Below are positions 47,531 through 56,923 of a stretch of 64,000 bases of DNA, piece by piece. The notes under the pieces are model-generated. The model was not told the origin of the DNA. It saw nothing but the letters and a program-made list of their open reading frames with translations, and made no database searches. How positions within the stretch are numbered: the stretch's first letter is position 1; each line of letters begins with the position of its first letter. The position numbers and the translations under genes are program-made. The stretch is from Phoronis australis (taxonomy: Eukaryota > Phoronida > Phoronidae): the NCBI GenBank assembly GCA_002633005.1, contig NMRA01000786.1, forward strand, positions 18,981 through 82,980. The letters are read 5' to 3'.

Positions 47531-48483
47531 TGTTTATGGTCCACAGCGTTTGCGCGCGAAACTTACTTCTTTTCGTAATGCTTATTACACGTTTTATATT
47601 TTGTGCAATCGGTTCTTAACAAATTTGTTGTATTTAAAATGCCCAAAAGACCAAATCAGTTTTTCGTGTTGGCAATAATGACGTCTTAAGTTAAGGTTTG
47701 ACAAAGAGAGAATTATGAGTTTCTTAATGATTCACTAAGGCTTCGATTAAAATTCACTTTTTACCAGCAGCTTCTGTTTTTTCATCGTCACTCATGTTCC
47801 ATTTTCTTTAAAAAATGAAGTAAATTTTCTTCATTGCACAGTGGAGCAGACGACGGAAACGGAGTCATAGTGCGCAGCGGCACTGCCGGTCGCCTGGGAT
47901 ATCGCGGGAGAGCCTATACTTAGCCATAGTTCCGTTACGAATTTGACACTTGAAATTGGATCTGAGCTAAGTAGGACACCACTGCTGCTATGCACTGGGC
48001 TGTTACGAAAGTCACCCAGATTCATGACCTAACATTTTTAAATTTGAAGTTTGAAAGGGTAATGCCAACTTCACATAAAAGTAGTCTGCACAAAAGTTGT
48101 TCAGAATTCAATGGAGATTTTCACCATATACATATCTTTACCATAGCCTTGGTGTAACTAATTCTATAAATTTTCAAACTGGACACCCTTTGTTTTTATC
48201 TGTTTTCGCACATGAGAACATTAGGCCTACTCAAAAACCGTAATAAGCATTTTTAAAAGGGAATTCATGGGACTTGCATGTTTAATAAAGCAGATTTATT
48301 GTCTGTAACATCACATCTACAAACAAGAATGTACAGTATATAACATACCTCAACTTTGCACGATAACAAATTTATGACTGGTGCAGTCGCTTGTTAAAAT
48401 CTGTTTTGAAGTTCACTTTGGTGTGCAAAAACTTGAAACACGGGTGGAGACACAAAGCTATTTTGTGAAAGTCACAAAAATAT
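47531..48483. other. No gene recognised
   Basis: Only short frames (64 codons at 47831-48025, minus). No motif, repeat or RNA gene could be supported. Confidence 0.35.
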
Positions 48484-48819
48484 CTATAGTTCTGAATGAG
48501 TTCCATCATGTTTCAGAGGCTCTGTATTATGCGCGAAGGGCGTGAGCCAAGCATCGTCGTAGGCCCGTCCAAGTTCAGCTTCAGGGACCGGTAACTCCTC
48601 CAAAACTGCACTGAGATCGGAATCGATAGAATCTGCATTACTTGTGACTGTATTAGTTTCCCAGTCACTGTCACCGTCACTTTCGAGTGCCAATTCCAGC
48701 TCGTTTTTACTATCTAAGTTCATGAACACTTCCTCAAGAAACTGGTCAACAGTCATCTTACCACATTTGGCACCAGCCAAGATAAAACTTGCGTAAACTT
48801 TCAAATATCTCGGCAACAA
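48484..48819 (-). CDS. Hypothetical acidic open reading frame
   Basis: A 111-codon frame. After a hydrophobic start it contains M-T-V-D-Q-F-L-E-E-V-F, then an acidic serine-rich run (E-S-D-G-D-S-D-W-E-T-N), then a P/E-rich tail. The composition is unlike a random frame in AT-rich DNA and recalls the acidic N-termini that precede some domesticated or active transposases such as piggyBac, but no catalytic domain follows. The real start may be the internal M near 48756. It could be an exon, a relic or chance. Confidence 0.3.
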   Translation of the reverse strand: MLPRYLKVYASFILAGAKCGKMTVDQFLEEVFMNLDSKNELELALESDGDSDWETNTVTSNADSIDSDLSAVLEELPVPEAELGRAYDDAWLTPFAHNTEPLKHDGTHSEL

Positions 48820-49417
48820 CTCAGCACAGCCATATCTTGTAAATCAGAAAAATATACCGGAAACTATGAACTGTAGAATACGCATGCTCACATATGTAAA
48901 CAGCGTACGGGGCTTTCACATCAGTGTCCTGGGGTGAGTACACCCTCCTCGCGCAGTCTAGCAGTAGCTGATTATAGGCGATTGAGTACACCCGACGAAC
49001 TTTAATAGGATAATTGGCTTGTCGGCTGACCTCGCCTAGCGCAGTATAAGTGTTAAGAAAGTGCACTCTTGAAAATAATATTCATAGCATAGACTCAATG
49101 TTATTTTGAACAGCTGCATACAATGTAGCAGTCACGGTAAACATTCGACAGTTGAATTGAAAATCTCGATTTTCAGATAAAAGCGGGGCATCTGGGCCTA
49201 AACCAAGCCGCAATGGTGAATTATAAGTCGCAACACACAAAAAAGTCCCGACCATGGTTTCTGTAGAACTGGAGACGTAACACCTCAAAGCGCCCGTACT
49301 TTTTTCTTGTTTTTTTTTTGCGAAAAACATAAATCCCCGTTTTTCTTTTTAGTCTAACAGTAAAGTAGTGCTGGGGAAATTAAAGTATTATATGTATACG
49401 TCAATTTCGTCGTGTGT

Positions 49418-49530
49418 CACGTGGGACATTTTGACGGGGAGGGGATTTAAAAAGTGGGACGGTGCACCAAGGGCGGAACAATGAGTACGCAGTCTGCAAC
49501 ACATATCAATGAATTGGATTCTTTTAGAAG
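49418..49530 (+). promoter_or_regulatory. Promoter-like stretch with short first-exon candidate
   Basis: A CACGTG E-box (49418-49423), an AT-rich TTTAAAAAG near 49446, a GGGCGGAACA word, then ATG at 49481 opening M-S-T-Q-S-A-T-H-I and ending at a GTAAAT donor (49531). The layout looks like a core promoter and a 50-base first coding exon. The nearest acceptor before the 422-codon gene (CCCTCAG near 50604) would not join in frame, so a link to that gene is unproven. Confidence 0.3.
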
Positions 49531-50265
49531 GTAAATTTTCCATTTTTCAATTTTTTTTCACGGGTATAGTTAATTACTACAGATAACAGTATTGCTCAGA
49601 AGTCGAAGTTTAAAAGCATCTGGACAACAGGTAACCGTTGCGAGTGAAGGCGAGTCTGCGAACAGTCTTGATTTCAGAGCTGACATTTCTGAGTGGTAAC
49701 TACATGTATAACCTTTTTTCTTGATTCCCGAATTAATTCTCTAACCAAATCAATGTCGAGTAATATGTACAGTGTATAAATCTCGAACTGTACATCTATA
49801 ACCGAAGTTTTTGTCGTGACTGTCAAAGCCCAGTCGTGAATAGCGGCCATACTGATTTCATTTCTTCAATGCCGAGTGTGTTTGCTATTTGCGATTATAT
49901 CTAATTATTGTGATGCTAACTGGATTTTATTTCTGATAAATGATACTATATAGTCTTGTCTGTTCCAAAATTCCTGCTTACCGGCGGCAGGGCTGCAACT
50001 AAGTCAAAGTCAATATGCGCCTGGCAATTCCTAGCAATAGTATAACACAATAGAAACCTTCATCAACGAAATATATTCTCATTTCCTCTGACCTGTCGAA
50101 CTTATGGCCATGTCGTGAATGGTTTCATTAGCTTTTACTCCGCTTTCTGGCATGACCCATAGTGTAAGGCCATGATCTTTTGTTCGGGTAGTAGACTACC
50201 TGAGTCACTGTTCATCGGTAAGCAGTCTGTCGTGTCTGCCATGTTAAAGCCTAGCCTGTATCGGA

Positions 50266-50391
50266 GTTCAACGAGGCTAGGACCTGGCTAGAAATGCAAG
50301 ACCTCGCGAGATTTCGGGAGATGTTGCCGTGAACTTGAAAGAGAGCACGTGATTTTGGCTAGACTTTTTAGTCGCGAGACAGCTACTGAAC
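50266..50391. mobile_element. MITE related to 27219-27357, reverse orientation
   Basis: The ends GTTCAACGAGGCTAGGACCT and the reverse complement GTTCAGTAGCTGTCTCGCGA are imperfect inverted repeats. The interior (CTAGAAATGCAAGACCT, GAGATTTCGGGAGATGTTGCCGTG, GCACGTGATTTTGGCTAG) is the reverse complement of the 27219 element's interior. It ends about 250 bases upstream of the 422-codon gene, so it could lie in that gene's promoter. Confidence 0.65.
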
Positions 50392-50643
50392 ACTGATTAA
50401 AATGCTCTGACGTAGACAAGAAATCAGTAAGTGCGTTAGGATCTCGTCGACGCTGTTTCAGTAGTTCATGCCTACGCTGCGTGTCATTTGATGCTGGATG
50501 ACAGAAGTGTGATCCAAGGACATTATTAATAAGACAATATCTCCGCAATACTATATTTCGGGTCAACAATTCAGAGAGGTTGACCTAATCAGTTGTAACC
50601 CTCAGATGATATTGCGAAGCCGCCAGTACCGGTACTGACGATC

Positions 50644-51912
50644 ATGAGTCGGCTGAATGTTTTTTCGGCGTTTAATCAAGGCGAATCTAAAGCGTTTTTC
50701 ACCGAATTCAAACAAACCATCAAATTCGATCGTTCAACAATCGCCTTCCGGCTCGCCCTTGAGGGGATTTATTACATCGGAGATCGCGTGATTAAATCCC
50801 AAAGTTTTAAACAGGAAACAATGAAGAGAATTGACACTGTGTTTCAATATCTACGTCAGCAGGACCGTCATAGAAAACAAAGGCCGGAAGAAAACAGATT
50901 GGCAGACGCTTTTGCGCAATTTGTAAACCTAAAGCGTATAAGCAGGAATGAGTTATCTCAATATTTTGAAAACGATGAAGAGAAACGAAATGCCATGTTT
51001 GACAGCCTTGTTCAGGCCGGCAAGCAGCAGGATCTGCTAATTACTGTACTGGCACTTCAAGCGCTTCACTGCATGGAGAACGATTCCGATTTACATGAAG
51101 GTCAGTGGAATTTAGGTCTAAATGACTGTGAGTGGACTGAAAGTTTTCGAGAGTGTCTTAGAGAATGGCGCAAAGAATCGCAGTGCTTATATTACAAAAG
51201 CGACGCTCTAAAGTACCTCATTCGAAGTGTGTTAGAAGCTCTGGAAATATTCAAGCATCTGAAAGTACCGCTATTTATTGACAATTACGGTCACAAGGAA
51301 ACAAAGTTGAGCACAGAAATTGATGGTGATACTCCAATATACCATGATACACACAAAGCGGAGGCTGATCAGATAGTGGAAGATGGAAAACTTAAGCCTA
51401 GTGACAACAAGAACATTATCCCAGGGGTATGGTTTGGGCTTTACAGTAATGAGAGTGCCTATGGCTCACACAGGTTTGAAACCACGCTCTCTAGACTAGG
51501 TGTAACCGGACTTCGACAAGGTGAGATTGTCGCGTATAAGAATGAGATTAATGTGATCCTTTACGCTCATAAAGACCCTGGAGGAGACTTTTCGGGGTTA
51601 AAGTGGCCAACTGATGCCCACGTCAAAACAAGAAACCCAAACGCATATGTTCATATATCAATATTTGTACCGGAAAACGTTTTACCCAATGACAACTGGG
51701 ATAATGTTCTGACAGACCCTTTCGAAGTCCAGCACGGGCCAATCTGTGTAAGACAGAAGCGAACAGGTAAATGTCCAGATAAGCCAGAGCAAAGAACAAA
51801 AACAGGGATCTGTGACCGTTACAACAACACAGGGGAATGCAATCCTAATTGCGTTTACCGTCACGTGTGCGAACATTGCGGACGTGAACACCCCAGACAA
51901 TTATGTCCATAG
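50644..51912 (+). CDS. Uncharacterised 422-residue protein: possible ART-like domain plus CCCH/CCHC zinc module
   Basis: An intact intronless frame from ATG (A at -3) to TAG; I do not recognise the family. Residues 1-210 are predominantly helical and charged, with no membrane segment or signal peptide. Residues 231-345 begin P-I-Y-H-D-T (H234), followed by a helix A-D-Q-I-V-E-D-G-K-L-K-P-S, G-V-W-F-G (261-265), and beta-like V-I-L-Y-A and V-H-I-S-I-F-V. The order Y-H-x-T, helix ending in G, then G-V-(W/Y)-F resembles the nucleotide-binding start of ADP-ribosyltransferase/PARP folds; this is inference. The C-terminus has a CCCH finger (C390, C399, C403, H407) overlapping a CCHC-type knuckle (C409, C412, H416, C421), a combination expected to bind RNA or single-stranded DNA. 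Being intronless, it could be a retrogene, a domesticated element or a lineage-specific defence-type gene. A MITE lies 250 bases upstream. Confidence 0.85.
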   Translation: MSRLNVFSAFNQGESKAFFTEFKQTIKFDRSTIAFRLALEGIYYIGDRVIKSQSFKQETMKRIDTVFQYLRQQDRHRKQRPEENRLADAFAQFVNLKRISRNELSQYFENDEEKRNAMFDSLVQAGKQQDLLITVLALQALHCMENDSDLHEGQWNLGLNDCEWTESFRECLREWRKESQCLYYKSDALKYLIRSVLEALEIFKHLKVPLFIDNYGHKETKLSTEIDGDTPIYHDTHKAEADQIVEDGKLKPSDNKNIIPGVWFGLYSNESAYGSHRFETTLSRLGVTGLRQGEIVAYKNEINVILYAHKDPGGDFSGLKWPTDAHVKTRNPNAYVHISIFVPENVLPNDNWDNVLTDPFEVQHGPICVRQKRTGKCPDKPEQRTKTGICDRYNNTGECNPNCVYRHVCEHCGREHPRQLCP

Positions 51913-52305
51913 GAACGAAGAAACACATTAATCACAGTTCTGTAGCCGAGAGGCCCTGGGATGAATCAAAGTCACAGGAAAGAAAAACGAAAAAGGTTGT
52001 GAGTATGCACATGTTGATCTGTCCACTGGACTACACCTAAGAGTGAACCGATCGAGTGTTCATCGCAAGAGACAGGAATACTTCTTGAAAAGGCCGTGTT
52101 CAAAGCTTCAAGCAGAATTTCTGTCATCTGTCGCATTTTAGTAGGCAATTAAGGTGTGCGTCTTTGGTATTCATCCCCTAGGCAGTACAAATTTCTTTCC
52201 AGAACATTTGACCCTGCCGTAACACAAAGTACGGTATTCTTCAGTTTAAAGTGAAAACTAAGAATGCATTTAAAATATTGTAAAGTACACAAAGTATATA
52301 GATGT

Positions 52306-52414
52306 CAGTGGCGGATTTAGAGGGGGCCAGCTTCCATTTGGCAGTTCGGGGGAAATTCTGGCTAATACTCTATTTGAAGTGCCCCACCAACTCAAAATCC
52401 TGGATCCGCCCCTG
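52306..52414. mobile_element. 109-bp MITE with CAGTGGCGGAT ends
   Basis: The left end CAGTGGCGGATTTAG and the reverse complement of the right end, CAGGGGCGGATCCAGGATTT, form terminal inverted repeats. A perfect direct repeat GATGT flanks it (52301-52305 and 52415-52419), a likely 5-bp target duplication. No coding capacity. A truncated relative begins at 47218. Confidence 0.75.
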
Positions 52415-52474
52415 GATGTATTTACAAAAGTTGCATCATAAATGTACATGTACATACTGTGGTAGAAAGCCAGC

Positions 52475-52870
52475 TAGCTGTATGAAGACTTTCGTCAACA
52501 TACAGCTAGGTAGCCGTGTGTAGAGCTCCGTTAGACACCGAAATTTCACACAACCTGGGTGCTCAGCTCGTCACTTCGTCGTGAAACTTAGAGCTAACAA
52601 CCTGCTTTAGTGCAGGGGTGTATGCAGAATCTGGGATTGTATTGACATTCACAATGCACATTACAGCCGTTTGTAGAAGCAAAAAAAATCTAACATACGT
52701 TATTCTTCGCAATTCTCCGCCTTTTGTAACAAAGGAAAATCCTATCTGCCGTCGTTTCGAAAACTGTGCAATCTCGTGACACGCGCACGTACTCGCCATT
52801 TCCCAAAGCTTTGCGATATCTCTCGAGAGTATTATCTGAAATTGTACCATTTTACTGCATATCGAGTGAA
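52475..52870. repeat. Interspersed repeat, copy 2 (partner at 23390-23880)
   Basis: Contains TGTATGAAGACT, GAGCTCCGTTA, CGAAATTTCA, GCTCGTCACTTCGTCGTGAAA, CTTAGAGCTAAC, ACAGCCGTTT, CTCCGCCTTTTGTAACAAAG, GTCGTTTC, CTCGTGACACGCGCACG, CGCCATTTC in the same order as the partner. Unlike the partner it begins within 60 bases of the 109-bp MITE. Confidence 0.75.
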
Positions 52871-52899
52871 AATAAAAATACTATAACTTATAACTTTAG

Positions 52900-53240
52900 A
52901 AGGTTTTCCCCGCCCATGACGATAGCGCCTCATTAAGAAACAGAGCAGTTCAGCAGTAGTTGGACAATATTTCCTTGTTTCAACCGATGAAACCGTCCGC
53001 CTTTGATCTCACGACAGTTGATACCTTGTTAACATTTATTCAGCGAGGAAAAAAGACTTAGCGTAGCGGTTAACAAAAGAAAGATTCATATTTCTAAAAC
53101 CGGGCGGTGTCGTCTGGAATGCGGACTAAGTGTTATTTAATTGTAATGTTCACATTCAGAGATGCGTGCAGTCTCGATGTCATACCTTCAGGGGTACTAT
53201 ACGGAAGCACACGCACGATCATCGCTCTTCGGCACGAACC
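52900..53240. other. No gene recognised
   Basis: AT-rich sequence between the interspersed repeat and the palindromic minisatellite. No frame longer than the repeat-derived one is present, and no RNA or regulatory signal was recognised. Confidence 0.35.
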
Positions 53241-53243
53241 ACC

Positions 53244-53548
53244 TGTGAAGCTATGAATCATGCATACGAACACAAAAATCACACAAAAGGAACAAAAATC
53301 ATGCACGCGAACCATGAAATCCTGCATACGAACAAAAAATCATACACACGAGTATCGAATCATCGCACGAACACTGGTTTGGTGGTTCGTACGTATGATT
53401 CGTATTTGCTCGTGGGTATGATTTATGTTCTTGTGTGTATGTAATTTTTGTGGTTCTTGCTCATGATTTTTGTTCTTATGCGTGATTTTTGGGTTAGTAT
53501 GCATGATTCACGAGTTCGTAAATGCATGATTTACAGGTTGACGCGTGA
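53244..53548. repeat. Palindromic minisatellite (two facing arrays of about 20-bp units)
   Basis: The left arm (about 53244-53366) repeats AATCATGCATACGAACAAAA-like units at about 53258, 53277, 53297, 53318, 53338 and 53358. The right arm (about 53380-53548) repeats the complementary TTTTGTTCTTATGCGTGATT-like units with 19-23 base spacing. The arms meet around 53366-53385 (CACGAACACTGGTTTGGTGG). The whole could fold as a long imperfect hairpin. The weak 104-codon frame across it is repeat-derived. Confidence 0.9.
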
Positions 53549-53743
53549 TACGCAATGCTCGTGCTTACGATTCTATATGCCACCCATGAGCTTGTTTATC
53601 TAGTATTTAGAGTTCTTATCACTGGTCATGTTAGGCCATATTTAGTTTTTGTTAAGGGTATGGACAAGTAGTTGATTGTGTTTACGAATTGTGCGGTGAA
53701 ATAAGCAAATGTTATTTTTGAGCCTCATGAGTGAAACCCTTAT

Positions 53744-53832
53744 ATTATATAGCCCCGCCCCGAAGAGGGGGGCTACCTCATGGGCGGCACGCCTGATGAT
53801 CACCAAGAGCGTCGCTCTTTGTGATACTTGCA
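53744..53832. repeat. Two adjacent perfect short hairpins
   Basis: TAGCCCCGCCCC, a GAAGA loop, then GGGGGGCTA (53747-53775) is followed after about 20 bases by ATCACCAAGAGCG-TC-GCTCTTTGTGAT (53799-53825), a near-perfect 12-bp stem with a tiny loop. They resemble intrinsic terminators in form, but this is nuclear animal DNA, so they are more likely part of a non-autonomous element. No flanking duplication was found. Confidence 0.6.
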
Positions 53833-53839
53833 TATTTTC

Positions 53840-54384
53840 TATGTTCTGCCTTGTGTTCTATTTACGTTTATGGGATTTTATTTATAAAAAACTATAAAAA
53901 ATATTCCTATTGTTCAGAACTTCAATTGTTGTCGTTATTGCTAGAAACCTGTGAGTTAGACTGAACTGAACCACGCGGATTGGTCTTCGATTGTTTCTGT
54001 ATTATTATGTAACCATTTTCTCAGAGAGATCGAATTGGTTTTGAGAGGTCGGCCAATCAGTTGGAAGATTTGTAGGTCATTACTTTGCAGTTGAAGGTTT
54101 GACTTGGGATGTAGTCATTGTTTGTTCTTCAGCGGTCGATGAAGGAAGTGGGTGTCTCAGCGTCAGGCTTTAGCTTCAGTGCATTGGTCACTCAATTCAC
54201 ATGGAAGTGCTATAGTGTCATTGTTTTGTGTTATAAAATATCATTAATTTGGTATGCATGTTTATTGAGATAATACATAGTAAGAGGTAATTAGCGTAAG
54301 ATTGTAAACTATAATAGTGTGTGGTAATGATTGTAATGTTTTGTTTGTGTATGGAAATGTGGATGCATCTTTCTGCTGCATCTG
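53840..54384. other. No gene recognised
   Basis: AT-rich sequence with no frame of interest and no repeat recognised, leading into the first copy of the 122-bp duplication. Confidence 0.35.
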
Positions 54385-54506
54385 TGGCAGATTGTCACCC
54401 ACCTTTACAGTTCAACATATTATGTAACTTTTGTAATTACCGATATCTGTAGTAGTTTAGTTTGTCATAATATATATGACCTTTTATCTCATCTACACGT
54501 GTTGTT
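54385..54506. repeat. 122-bp exact direct repeat, copy 1
   Basis: Identical over 122 bases to 54901-55022, which ends exactly at the N run. The first copy continues into different sequence. An exact, undiverged repeat at a gap boundary suggests an assembly overlap artefact or a very young duplication. Confidence 0.95.
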
Positions 54507-54900
54507 ACACTGTAAACTACATTCGGTATCGCTTCGCAGTTAGCGCATATAAAAATTATTTAAGTATTAAATTATTTTATGTAAGCTAGCTATACTGCTT
54601 CGTCCTCATTATCATATTGTTTAGATTCTCGGGTCAGTGACCCTCTTTGTTCTACGATTATTGGTTTAATTGTACCACGTGATCTCTTTGTCTCGTCGCA
54701 ACACTGGGCCATCGTCCACAATTCTCTCCAAATTTCAGTTTTCACTCAATTTCTCTTTCCCTCCCTCCCGCAAAACCGTTTTCCTTACTTCCCTGTTTAT
54801 CCTTACCTTCCCCATGTCGCTGTCCCGGTGTTGCTGTTTTGCTTCCGCATATTATTACTTAACTTTCTATTCAACACTTATGTATACCTTCATTGTTGCT

Positions 54901-55022
54901 TGGCAGATTGTCACCCACCTTTACAGTTCAACATATTATGTAACTTTTGTAATTACCGATATCTGTAGTAGTTTAGTTTGTCATAATATATATGACCTTT
55001 TATCTCATCTACACGTGTTGTT
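54901..55022. repeat. 122-bp exact direct repeat, copy 2, at gap edge
   Basis: Second copy of 54385-54506, truncated by the gap at 55023. The 394 bases between the copies are unrelated. Frames through this region (for example 54670-55497) are extended artificially by the Ns and are not genes. Confidence 0.95.
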
Positions 55023-55460
55023 NNNNNNNNNNNNNNNNNNNNNNNNNNNNNNNNNNNNNNNNNNNNNNNNNNNNNNNNNNNNNNNNNNNNNNNNNNNNNN
55101 NNNNNNNNNNNNNNNNNNNNNNNNNNNNNNNNNNNNNNNNNNNNNNNNNNNNNNNNNNNNNNNNNNNNNNNNNNNNNNNNNNNNNNNNNNNNNNNNNNNN
55201 NNNNNNNNNNNNNNNNNNNNNNNNNNNNNNNNNNNNNNNNNNNNNNNNNNNNNNNNNNNNNNNNNNNNNNNNNNNNNNNNNNNNNNNNNNNNNNNNNNNN
55301 NNNNNNNNNNNNNNNNNNNNNNNNNNNNNNNNNNNNNNNNNNNNNNNNNNNNNNNNNNNNNNNNNNNNNNNNNNNNNNNNNNNNNNNNNNNNNNNNNNNN
55401 NNNNNNNNNNNNNNNNNNNNNNNNNNNNNNNNNNNNNNNNNNNNNNNNNNNNNNNNNNNN
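55023..55460. other. Assembly gap (438 N)
   Basis: Run of undetermined bases; nothing can be said about its content. Confidence 1.
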
Positions 55461-56240
55461 GATTTGGGGTGTAAGGGTGCGAAGTGGGTCATTTTGACCT
55501 TAAAAACACCAATTATGATTAGTTAAATAATTTCTCTTAAAAATAATGCAGAAGCTTTTTACGGTATTGGAAACTTTCGGAAATTAGTGCCAATATTTAT
55601 TTGCCGATGCTATTTTACCCGATTAATCTTCGATGACAGTCGGTACATTATGCAGCGCGCGCTTCTTGGTCGCGTGCTAACACTGGTCGAGTTTTTTTAT
55701 TAGTCTTCGATTCACGTAGTGGGGCACATCCCTCGCAAGAGCAGCAAAACTTCTGCGTTCTTTTTGAATCGCGGCGTAAGTTTGAAGTGTATACGGACAT
55801 AACGGTGAGGCTCGTGGTCCGTTACAAATTCAGGCTGTCGGATCTTTCAATTGGTAAATTGGAGACGTTAGAACTGTAGGTAAGGGCATTTTTCGCATGT
55901 AGTTCATGGGCTGGGCGCTTACTTTAGGAAAGTCTGAAAACGCGTTGGGGCACTTGTTGAGCCATGGGCGCTAATTAGGTCGAATAGCGGCAGAATTACA
56001 TACAGCAGCGTAGTTTAATGCACCCAAATTACACGTCGTGCAAACCAGTCGGCCATCCCGTTTACCATCAACAATCCCAGTAGCCTTTGCGCACCCTAAT
56101 TTCCGGACATGCGCAATCGTTAAATCGATTCGGTTGCAACTCCGCTATTGCAATAAAGCGTTACTGCCAACTTCGATTGTTTTTGCCTCGCCCTAATCCG
56201 GTTACAAATAATATAGAGAACGCCGCTTAACAACCACCAT
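55461..56240. other. No gene recognised; GGGCGCT-type repeat words
   Basis: 55900-55985 has GGGCTGGGCGCTTACTTTAG and ATGGGCGCTAATTAGGTCGA, related to the cluster at 1720-1980. The rest shows no frame or RNA gene. Confidence 0.4.
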
Positions 56241-56535
56241 GAGCGGGGCCCGCTAAATTGATGTAGGGACGCCGCCTGAAGAGGGTCTTCGCCCGAAGTC
56301 CTATAGGGTGATCAGAAGGCCACTCACTCCATGGGGGCCCCGGCTGAAGGCGATCAAAAAGCTGGGCCCCTGTATCACTATTAGGGACCTGGCATCTGCG
56401 GGCGGCCTAAGAGTGTGGCTCCGCTTTTGGTAGCCTTTGTTGGGACCTCGTATAGTAATATTGCAGGCCCCGCTTTTTGACCGCCTTCAGGAGGGGCCCC
56501 GCCGATATTAATACAGAAGCCGCACTTTTGAATCT
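56241..56535. mobile_element. GC-rich foldback element
   Basis: The arms GGGGGCCCCGGCTGAAGGCG, continuing ATCAAAAAGCTGGGCCCCTG (56333-56372), and CAGGCCCCGCTTTTTGACCG, continuing CCTTCAGGAGGGGCCCC (56464-56500), are inverted repeats of about 37 bases with a handful of mismatches. They enclose about 90 bases whose ends (TATCACTATTAGGGACCT and GGACCTCGTATAGTAATATT) also pair loosely. It stands out sharply from the AT-rich surroundings. There is no coding content; probably a foldback or MITE-like element. Confidence 0.75.
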
Positions 56536-56923
56536 CGAATATGGATCTCTTGCTTATGTTATTTCATTAAAAATAAATCATTTAAAATCATAAGCTGATC
56601 ATTCAGTATCGTGGACATTTTTGCTTTCACCTGAGGAGTCATCTTGGACTTGTAGAGAACTCAGCTTATTATTACATCAACTCTTTCACGTGATAGATGC
56701 CTATTCAATTGACTTGTGGGGTGGCTCGCGTGGATTGTGTATCAGTTTGAAATGTCAAAGTTGCAAGGTATGTCGCATGTCACTCATATTACCTGGCTTT
56801 ATTCCTTCTTTGCATTTTTATCCGATGTTGAAGTTTTTATAATGCATTTAGGACAATGCCCAAACAGTAACTTATGAGTCTCACAGAGTGCGTGTTTATT
56901 CAATCACTGTCATTGTCATTGTC

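Noticed and set aside
53747-53825. Bacterial intrinsic terminators from contamination
   Set aside because: Flanking sequence is AT-rich animal-type DNA without bacterial genes; no sign of contaminant sequence.
54670-55497. 275-codon open frame
   Set aside because: More than half of it is the N run; the remainder has no domain.
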